Source: Desulfobacterales bacterium
GTDB lineage: Bacteria; Desulfobacterota; Desulfobacteria; Desulfobacterales; UBA11574
Reading direction: 5' to 3'
Length of the DNA stretch: 64,000 nucleotides
Assembly (NCBI GenBank): GCA_022340885.1
Contig: JAJDND010000020.1
Location: 17,278-81,277 of the forward strand
Positions 53,946 to 61,285 of this stretch are shown in pieces. Numbering within the stretch: the first letter of the stretch is position 1; each line of letters opens with the position of its first letter. The notes under the pieces are model-generated. The model saw nothing but the letters and a program-made list of their open reading frames with translations. It did no database searches and was not told the origin of the DNA. Position numbers and translations under genes: made by a program.

Positions 53946-56903
53946 TTATAAAACGATACTTGTTTTCAGAGGTCCTAATTCAAAACCATGGTACTTTCCC
54001 AACAGATCAATCAACTCAATGTCTTTAATCTCTAAACTTCCAATGGAAAAATTTTCCCGGATTCCAGACAGACCGAGCAGCATTGTCTCGGCCATACAGG
54101 CAAAAACCTGACCGCTCGGCAAGGGGTAAGCCGGTATCTTTATTGCTTCCCGGTTGGGAAGTTTCACAATCCCTCCTGTGAAATACATTACGTCTTTTCT
54201 TCTTTGAATGAGCGAGGGATCCGTGGCGGATGGAACGGAGACATCGCATATAATGGCGTTTTTTTTCACCAAACCTTCTCGAATGATCTTTTCGTGAGAA
54301 TTCGACACAGCCACAATGACATCTGAACGGGCAATGGACTCGATGTCGGTCGAGACTGAAATCATATCATTGATCATGTTTTTCTTTTTAATGCCGATGG
54401 CCTCCCAAGCTGCTTTCGGATCCGTATTTTCATCGACAAGTATTTTAACGAGCGGGTTTTTTGACAACCCTTCTACAACTCCCGTCGTTGCACCCGAAGC
54501 AGAGCGGCCTTCAGACAATATCCGGTATGCATTTTGAAAAATCTGAAACCGAATATTTTCCAGACGTTCGAGAGATCCGGAATTTGAGGATCCAATGAGA
54601 TTAATTTTTGAGACATAATTCGAGATCATTAAAGAATAGGAAGCCCCAATGTTCCCTGCAGCCCCAACTAAAGACAATGAAATATGAGAGGGGTCCAGAC
54701 CCCTCATGAATACCGCTTTCATGATGGCCCTGACGGCTATCGCTACTGTATTGGAATTGCCGGTTGTAATCGTGAGCCCGGGATTCCTGATTGATAGTCC
54801 GTTATTGCTGATGATGGATGTGTACTGCCCCAGTCCGACTACTTCGCATCCCATTTCGTATGCCGCCCGGACGGCGTCTTCGACCATATCGAGAGCCGGT
54901 GAACTGCATGGTTTTTTCAAAAATTCTACCATGTGACGAGAAGTTACGGGAACAAGGATGATATTGAAATTTATTTTCTTACCGGAGCCGGATGTAATAT
55001 CTGTAGAACCGACATGCATCGGTTTTGCAAAGGACATCATATTTCGTATAAATCTGTCTTGACGCATGGGGGAAGCCACGTCAAACGAAGGGTCAACGGC
55101 TTTTAATTGATTTTCATGAACATAGTGAACGAGAAAACCGACTTTGGGAATAGATTTTTCGTTCCCATGTATTTTTATGTCTCTTGATTTCGGCTTTTTA
55201 TGATGTTTTGAAATACCGCCAACATCCGTGACGAACCGGAGAAGTTCAAGGGCACGCTTTTTCGACAACACTTCACACAATTGTTCAAATGCATCAAAAA
55301 CTTTGTCAAGATCTCCGTATGAAATATATGCCGACGGCTCAAGGCGAAGCACACAGGGAGCGCTCAAGGTAGGGAAAACTCTCAGGTTATGACGGTGGAA
55401 AAGATAGCCCGAAGCGAAGTATCCAAGCCAGCCAGCCTTGTCGATCTCGCTTATAATCAATGAATCTGAATTTTCTTGAGACGCGAGCACAACGCCCATC
55501 ATGAGACCTTTTCCACGGACTGTATCAATGACACCGGGATATTTCTCAATTAATTGTGTAAGCCCCCTTTTAAGGTAAGACCCCTTTTCCTTTGCCATTT
55601 TCAAGATATGGTCCCTCTCCAACACATCGAGGACCCTGTTCCCGACAGCCGATGAGATAGCATCTTCCGCAAAAGTGGAGGCGTGAAGGAGCGAAAATTC
55701 ATTTTGGTATCGATCCCGGTCGACCAGCACTGCCGAAATCTTTGCGATACCCCCACCGAGTGATTTTGAAAGTAAATAGACATCCCCGACGACGCCGGCG
55801 TATTCCGATGCGAAAAACTTTCCGGTCCTTCCAATTCCAGACTGGATTTCATCAAAAATCATCGGAATCCCATATTCGTCACAGACTCTCCTGCACTCTT
55901 TCAAGAAGTTTTTTCCGATCTGTATGATTCCCCCTTCTCCTTGAATGGGTTCCACAAAGAACGCCGCTATGTTGCTAATGTATTTTTGTTCAATTTCCAG
56001 ACCTGCGTTTTCAGTCCACTTCACAGCGTAATAATGTTGCAACGATTTCTTGAAAGTCGTTTCAATTTCTTTTTTGTCTAAAGAATCCGTAAAATGTGAT
56101 TTCTGAAGGAGTCCGGAAAAAGGTCGGCGATAATCCACATTATAGGTCAATGATAAAGATCCGACGCTTTTTCCGTGAAAAGCGCCTCTCAGTGCGATGT
56201 AAACCGGAGACCGACTAAAAACATTTAAATTATGGCGCTCGATCATGTGTAGACATTCTTCCAATGAATCAGGAATAATCTCTCCTCTGAAGAGATTCGT
56301 GTGATGAAATACATCTGGGGCTACTATATAGTGTTTATCATGAAGTATTTTCTTTGTGTCCGAGAACTTACGATTCAAATTTTTCTTCAATTTGTCTATT
56401 TTCTTTATTCGCTCTAACTCGGAATGTTTCATGGCTGTGTCCACGGCATCAGCACCCGAATTGCCGAATATGCAGACATAGGACTTGCCGCTGATGCTCG
56501 AGAGTCTCTTGGACAGGCGCTTACCCAGAAGCCCGGATTCGGCACGAACCGAACCCTGGACAAGATTCGGTCGATGGTGTTTTATATTGTCCAAGAGGGC
56601 CGCTATAATGTCCGGATGATTGTGTCCCAAAAGGCACGCTCCGAACCCGCCCACCAGGTCCAGAATTTCGACTTCTTTGCCAGAACGGTCTGTGTAGTAA
56701 AGATGGTCCAAAAGTCCCTTGTTGTAGACCACGTCCAAACCGAGAAGCCCCAGTTGGTTTTTCAATGCGGGTTTTGTGAAATGAAAATACGAATCGACTA
56801 TCGATTCAGGATTCTTGGAATAAAAACCGTTTTCGAGCGGCAACCTGTCTGTACCTGAAAAAAAATTTGTACGGGTTGTTTTTGGAAAATCAAGTGTCAG
56901 CAT
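53946..56903 (-). CDS. Class-III aminotransferase fused to an acyl-ACP-reductase-like domain
   Basis: 985 residues. Residues about 40-550 are a class-III PLP aminotransferase: NSGADAVDTAMKHS at 148-161, RGAFHGKSVGSLSLTY at 239-254, DEIQSGIGRTGKF from D351, and the PLP lysine K380 in LLSKSLGGG. There is an insertion of about 35 residues near 165-200. Residues about 585-985 resemble the cyanobacterial long-chain acyl-ACP reductase: LGQYTSIISNNGL near 691, TTGNSNTVAIAVRAI near 713, the NADPH loop LVGAAGNIGAS at 745-755, and GQVFACMAETMLLG at 931-944. C936 there corresponds to the AAR thioester-forming cysteine. Inferred role: reduce an acyl thioester to an aldehyde and transaminate it to a long-chain amine. 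GGAGG precedes the ATG, which overlaps the upstream gene by seven bases. Confidence 0.85.
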   Translation of the reverse strand: MLTLDFPKTTRTNFFSGTDRLPLENGFYSKNPESIVDSYFHFTKPALKNQLGLLGLDVVYNKGLLDHLYYTDRSGKEVEILDLVGGFGACLLGHNHPDIIAALLDNIKHHRPNLVQGSVRAESGLLGKRLSKRLSSISGKSYVCIFGNSGADAVDTAMKHSELERIKKIDKLKKNLNRKFSDTKKILHDKHYIVAPDVFHHTNLFRGEIIPDSLEECLHMIERHNLNVFSRSPVYIALRGAFHGKSVGSLSLTYNVDYRRPFSGLLQKSHFTDSLDKKEIETTFKKSLQHYYAVKWTENAGLEIEQKYISNIAAFFVEPIQGEGGIIQIGKNFLKECRRVCDEYGIPMIFDEIQSGIGRTGKFFASEYAGVVGDVYLLSKSLGGGIAKISAVLVDRDRYQNEFSLLHASTFAEDAISSAVGNRVLDVLERDHILKMAKEKGSYLKRGLTQLIEKYPGVIDTVRGKGLMMGVVLASQENSDSLIISEIDKAGWLGYFASGYLFHRHNLRVFPTLSAPCVLRLEPSAYISYGDLDKVFDAFEQLCEVLSKKRALELLRFVTDVGGISKHHKKPKSRDIKIHGNEKSIPKVGFLVHYVHENQLKAVDPSFDVASPMRQDRFIRNMMSFAKPMHVGSTDITSGSGKKINFNIILVPVTSRHMVEFLKKPCSSPALDMVEDAVRAAYEMGCEVVGLGQYTSIISNNGLSIRNPGLTITTGNSNTVAIAVRAIMKAVFMRGLDPSHISLSLVGAAGNIGASYSLMISNYVSKINLIGSSNSGSLERLENIRFQIFQNAYRILSEGRSASGATTGVVEGLSKNPLVKILVDENTDPKAAWEAIGIKKKNMINDMISVSTDIESIARSDVIVAVSNSHEKIIREGLVKKNAIICDVSVPSATDPSLIQRRKDVMYFTGGIVKLPNREAIKIPAYPLPSGQVFACMAETMLLGLSGIRENFSIGSLEIKDIELIDLLGKYHGFELGPLKTSIVL

Positions 56904-59455
56904 AAAATCTGAACCTCCCCTTTACTTCCGTCAATCATAACTCTTTGCCCATCCACCAGATTATCTGTTGCTCTTTGGACCGCTAAAACCGCAGGAATTC
57001 CATATTCTCGGGCAATTACAGCGGCATGGGACAGTATACCCCCTGTTTCGGTTATCACACCTGATATCAATGGGAACAAAGGGGTCCAGCCCGGATCGGT
57101 GAATCGCGTGACCAGTATATCTCCTGCCCGAAGTTTATCGGCCTCGCTGATGTCATGAATTACCCGAACCACGCCTTTCGTCTCTCCGGACGAACAGGGG
57201 ATGCCCTTGTATTTTTCACGCGTAACGAAACTATTTTCAGTTCGTTCATACCGATAATGCCACCGCCGGCCGATTTCGTTGGGATTTTCAAAGTGACGAA
57301 AGGACAACATATATGTTTTATTGGCTCTGATACGCCGTCGTATCGATTCTAAATCAGGGCTTTTGTCTCTCATAAGGTCGATAACTTCCGGGTAGGAAAG
57401 GTAGAAAACATCGGTCTCTTTATCCAAAATTTTTCTTTGCATCATTCTGCGTCCGACTTCCAGAGACACACTGCGTATAAGATTGTATGCCTGCGTTGAC
57501 CAATCTCGAACTTCTTCTTTGTACCAGGTGTGTAACCGGACATTATTTAGTTTCTTCATGAAGCGCATTCTCTGGATACTTCTAAATCCTGAAAAGAATC
57601 GACGCGACTTATCAAGTTCATTTTCGTAAATGCTTCGGTTGCTTGAGACATGGGCTTGCGGGTTATTCTCATCCTCAAGTCTGATATATGCCTGAAGTGT
57701 TTCAATAATAAATGTTGGATCTTCAGACCACCGAGGCATCCTGAGGTCCAATTCCCGGGTACTGTGATGACCGTATTTTTTGATAAAATTTTTCAATGTT
57801 TTCCCAAGGATCGGGTGGGCAAAAATTTTATCGATCTCTCCGGTTTCTAAAATACATATGGTTTTTGGATCTTCCCGAACATAACGGCTGATTTCCCACA
57901 GCTTAAATAATGGAAGGACGGGTTTGAGGGGTCGTAAGGCTGTAATCAGCGGTAAATATCGAAAACCGGCTCCTTCTTTGTTTGCTTTGTCGAAGACGGC
58001 CTTGAACTCCAGTCGGGCGTTTGCCGTGTTAAAAATGGTTTTAAAGTAAGCTGTCTCCAATTCAAAGTGGCGATGGCAAACAAGATCTACGAATAACGCT
58101 TCCAAGTCTTCTTCTGTCATTTTTGAAAGGTTTTTCGCCTTGATCAATTTCAAATAGCGTTTAAATTGCATGACGGCTTTTTGTGTTTTCATGTGTTGAT
58201 CATAATACGTCCTTTTTAGCGCCACCATTACAGGAATTGCCTGCAGTGCACCCATTAAACTGAAAGGCGTGACCACGCCATGAGTTTCATAGGTTATTTC
58301 TATTCCTAGATCTTGATCGAAATTTCGTTCATTAAATCCGGGCATTCTTGCAAGCGCCTTTTTTACAGCACCTACGTTCCAATAAGGACGTCCAAAATAA
58401 ACTTTAGACCAACAAGTTTTATCGTTTCTTGGAATTAGGCGGATCTCTTTTAGATAAGTGTTCATTGCAGATTCGAACACGCGCTTATAGAGGGACCACA
58501 TGAAAGGCGCCACCACCTCTGAAGAAACGCCTCCATCCCGAAAATCCGCAGTGGTCCATTCTCCGTCTATTCCCTGGTATCCCATGGCCGTAATCGGACG
58601 GGTCTGCAGGATATATACGCTTCGATCCGCAACCGCCCATTCAATATCCTGTGGACAACCATACATCGTCTGTATTCTCATCGCCATGCGGACCAGATCC
58701 CAGAGAATTTCTTCATCAAAAAAAAGGGGTGTCCTCTGTTTGTTTTGTATGTTTTTAAAAGCCATACATTTATCGGGTCCGTTTAAAACTCCCATCCGAC
58801 CTCCTGAAATATCTTGCGATACGATTTTCTCCGAGAAACCGTTAATCAGATAGCGATACGGCTGAACCTTACCGGCAACCAGGGATTCGCCAAGCCCTTT
58901 TACAGCCTCCACTACCAGCTCATGATCATTGCCGGTGACTGGGTTCACAGTGAACAGCACGCCCGAGACATCCGGTTGAATTTGTTTCTGGACTAAAACT
59001 GAAAGATTCAATGTATCCCCTGAAATTTTATTTCTTCTTGCATATTCCTGGACCTGTTTTGAAAATTGGGAATTAAAGCAGGATTCGATCGCATTAAAAA
59101 GGTCGTTTTCTCTCCCAACGTTGAGAACCGTACCGTATTGTCCGGCAAACGATTTTTTTTCCCGATCCTCTTCAGCTGCAGAGGACCGCACGGCCACAAG
59201 TCTACCAAGCATACGAAATCCAGACAGAATCTCATCAGTGATCTGCTCATAAAGAACGTTTTCATCCATCGCGCTTTTTGATCCCGATCCTTTCTTGGAA
59301 TCCAACCCTTTTGAGATGATTTTCCGACAAGTTGAATGGGTTATTACAAACCCATTGGGGACCGGAAAGTTCGCTTTTTTCAGGCGAGATAGCTCAAAGG
59401 CTTTTCTGCCAACTTCTTGGCTGTCATTTATCTTTATTTCTTCGAACCACTTCAT
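56897..59455 (-). CDS. PEP-synthase/rifampicin-phosphotransferase-like dikinase, paralogue A
   Basis: First gene of the sigma-54 operon. The start at 59,455 (852 residues) has GAGGAT seven bases upstream and lies about 20 bases after the predicted transcript start; ATGs at 59,479 and 59,557 would be upstream of that start. The N-terminal ATP-grasp has VAVRSSAAEEDREKKSFAG, VLVQKQIQPDVSGVLFTVNP, VKGLGESLVAGKV and DIEWAVADRSVYILQTRPIT. The middle region differs strongly from paralogue B. The C-terminal swivel domain has H810 in TGGILSHAAVIAREYG. No PEP-binding barrel. Same chemistry expected as for paralogue B, on a different acceptor. Confidence 0.83.
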   Translation of the reverse strand: MKWFEEIKINDSQEVGRKAFELSRLKKANFPVPNGFVITHSTCRKIISKGLDSKKGSGSKSAMDENVLYEQITDEILSGFRMLGRLVAVRSSAAEEDREKKSFAGQYGTVLNVGRENDLFNAIESCFNSQFSKQVQEYARRNKISGDTLNLSVLVQKQIQPDVSGVLFTVNPVTGNDHELVVEAVKGLGESLVAGKVQPYRYLINGFSEKIVSQDISGGRMGVLNGPDKCMAFKNIQNKQRTPLFFDEEILWDLVRMAMRIQTMYGCPQDIEWAVADRSVYILQTRPITAMGYQGIDGEWTTADFRDGGVSSEVVAPFMWSLYKRVFESAMNTYLKEIRLIPRNDKTCWSKVYFGRPYWNVGAVKKALARMPGFNERNFDQDLGIEITYETHGVVTPFSLMGALQAIPVMVALKRTYYDQHMKTQKAVMQFKRYLKLIKAKNLSKMTEEDLEALFVDLVCHRHFELETAYFKTIFNTANARLEFKAVFDKANKEGAGFRYLPLITALRPLKPVLPLFKLWEISRYVREDPKTICILETGEIDKIFAHPILGKTLKNFIKKYGHHSTRELDLRMPRWSEDPTFIIETLQAYIRLEDENNPQAHVSSNRSIYENELDKSRRFFSGFRSIQRMRFMKKLNNVRLHTWYKEEVRDWSTQAYNLIRSVSLEVGRRMMQRKILDKETDVFYLSYPEVIDLMRDKSPDLESIRRRIRANKTYMLSFRHFENPNEIGRRWHYRYERTENSFVTREKYKGIPCSSGETKGVVRVIHDISEADKLRAGDILVTRFTDPGWTPLFPLISGVITETGGILSHAAVIAREYGIPAVLAVQRATDNLVDGQRVMIDGSKGEVQILC

Positions 59456-59486
59456 AATCGATCCTCGTTCTTTTGACATAATAAAA

Positions 59487-59503
59487 AGCAAATGCAGTGC
59501 CAA
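59487..59503 (-). promoter_or_regulatory. Sigma-54 promoter of the lipid operon
   Basis: On the minus strand TTGGCAC-TGCAT-TTGCT: the canonical TTGGCAC-N5-TTGCT with correct GG-N10-GC spacing. Predicted transcript start near 59,476, about 21 bases before the first gene, with a good ribosome-binding site between. An NtrC-type activator is encoded directly upstream. Confidence 0.88.
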
Positions 59504-59866
59504 TGCGAGCCGGCAGTATACACTTTCTGTATCGAGCATTATCCGAGAAGTGAACAAGGCTTGAACGACTTGATGAAATTACCTTATTATCAATGAAATA
59601 CTAAGGCACTTCTAAAAGTTGTTAGAAATGAAAAGCTTTTATTTTTTTAACCCGGAAATTGTTTTAAATCAAAAAAGAGAAGCAAAAGGGTGCAAGATTA
59701 TTTGACATGTTTTCGAAAGTTTTAAGAGGATAAAGTTAAATCAGCAGGTTATAGCATGGCAAAAAAAGCTTACGACGCAAATTGAATTGCACCGTTTTTT
59801 AGGAGGTATCTTGTAGCTTGCTTTTTGTTCTTGCGTATTATTTAAGAGACCTTCTATATTTACGAG
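59504..59866. other. Upstream region of the sigma-54 operon
   Basis: AT-rich, about 360 bp, no gene. Expected to hold activator sites. Candidates are the partly palindromic GCAAATTGAATTGC (59,777-59,790) and the distant pair GGTGCAA/TTGCACC (59,689 and 59,788). There is no strong terminator between the activator gene and the operon, so some read-through is possible. Confidence 0.4.
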
Positions 59867-61285
59867 CTATTTGTTTTTCATCTTCAGACGCCGGTTCAGT
59901 GCCTGTCGGGTGATGCCCAGGCTCAATGCCGCAATGGACTGGTTGTCATGTGAACGTTTCATGGCTTCATCAATGAGGAGTTGTTCCGCCTGTTTGAGTG
60001 TCGGCAATTGCTCGGAAAAAGTCAGTAAAACCTTCTTCTCTTCAAGCAGCCGGTTTGATTCCGTTTCAAAAAATGGATGCTTATTATAGATATGGGATTT
60101 GAAGCTCTCCATGGACAGCTTGCCGGATTTATGACTGCTGACCGCATTGAAAACCATAGATTCGAGTTCTCTGATGTTTCCGGGGAAATGGAAGGTCGTA
60201 AGGAGGATGGTCAGCTCATCCGGCGGCGTTGGTTTACTTTTATTCAATATGTTCGATGCCTTTTCCAAAAAGTGCTCCAGCAGAATAGTCAGATCCTCCA
60301 AACGCTCACGAAGGGGCGGCACATGGACATGATGGTCACAAAGTCTATAGTAAAGATCTTTTCGAAATACACCGGAAGATTTCAGTTCTTCCAGATTCTG
60401 ATTGGTGGCGACAATTATTCGTGCACTGGACTTTTTGGCGACGTCGGACCCAATCGGGAAAAAATCACCGTCCTGAAAAAGTCGTAAAAGTTTGACTTGT
60501 GACGAAGCGCTCAGGTCGCCGATCTCATCCAAGAACAGTGTACCATCCGAGGCTTGTTCTATCAAACCGCTGCGAGCCTGATCTGCGCCGGTAAAGGCGC
60601 CTTTTTTGTGTCCAAAGAGCGTATCCCCAAAAACATGATCGTCTAAGCCGGCCACATTTACAGGCACAAAAACACCCTCACGATCACTTAAAACGTGGAC
60701 CGCCTTGGCAATCAGTTCCTTCCCGACGCCGGTTTCTCCGGTTATCAGAACAGGCCGCGGGCTTTTAGAAATTGCCTCGACATACTGAAAGATAGACCGC
60801 ATGCCGGCATTATGAGTCACGATTTCCGAAAAGGCCTCAGGATGCTCCAATTTGTCGGACAGGACATGGGCCTTTAACAATCTGTTTTCCCTTTGCAATT
60901 CACGTCGTTCCACAGCCCGTTTTACACCTCCGACAAGGCGACTTTTTTCAACAGGTTTTACCATATAGTCAAATGCCCCGTTTTTCATGCATTTTACGGC
61001 GGTTTCCACATCGTTTGCGCCGGTAATAACAATAACCGGAATTTCTGGGAAATCGCTGTTGATCAGCAGGAGCAATTCTTCACCGGACAAATGCGGCATT
61101 CTCAAATCAAGGAGCATGACTTCTGCTTCACCGGCAGCAAGGGCCGGCATCACATCACGGCTGTCTTGACAACGAACAAAATGATTCATATTTGCAGAAC
61201 GGAGCGCAATCTCGAAACTATTCAAAGCCTGCTCTTCGTCATCCACCAAAAAAATCGGGAGCTCGGGGTATATAGACGATTTCAT
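59867..61285 (-). CDS. NtrC-family sigma-54 response regulator
   Basis: 472 residues: receiver domain 1-125 with D60 as phosphoacceptor in MLLDLRMP and K110 in MVKPVE; AAA+ domain about 155-390 with Walker A GETGVGKE at 183-190, sigma-54 contact loop GAFTGA at 229-234, Walker B TLFLDEIGD near 249-257 and the arginine region FRKDLYYRL; Fis-type helix-turn-helix at the C terminus (SIAALSLGITRQALNRRL). All motifs needed for activation are intact. Its start overlaps the kinase gene by four bases. It most likely activates the sigma-54 promoter at 59,487-59,503. Confidence 0.95.
   Translation of the reverse strand: MKSSIYPELPIFLVDDEEQALNSFEIALRSANMNHFVRCQDSRDVMPALAAGEAEVMLLDLRMPHLSGEELLLLINSDFPEIPVIVITGANDVETAVKCMKNGAFDYMVKPVEKSRLVGGVKRAVERRELQRENRLLKAHVLSDKLEHPEAFSEIVTHNAGMRSIFQYVEAISKSPRPVLITGETGVGKELIAKAVHVLSDREGVFVPVNVAGLDDHVFGDTLFGHKKGAFTGADQARSGLIEQASDGTLFLDEIGDLSASSQVKLLRLFQDGDFFPIGSDVAKKSSARIIVATNQNLEELKSSGVFRKDLYYRLCDHHVHVPPLRERLEDLTILLEHFLEKASNILNKSKPTPPDELTILLTTFHFPGNIRELESMVFNAVSSHKSGKLSMESFKSHIYNKHPFFETESNRLLEEKKVLLTFSEQLPTLKQAEQLLIDEAMKRSHDNQSIAALSLGITRQALNRRLKMKNK

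Noticed and set aside
49191-59455. Reading the two dikinases as antibiotic-resistance (rifampicin phosphotransferase) genes
   Set aside because: Only the domain layout is shared; both are embedded in a lipid-type operon, and their middle regions, which set the substrate, differ from each other.
59691-59707. Second sigma-54-like sequence, TGTCAAATAATCTTGCA on the minus strand
   Set aside because: Spacing between the two elements is one base too long and the -24 GG is missing; the site at 59,487-59,503 is far better.
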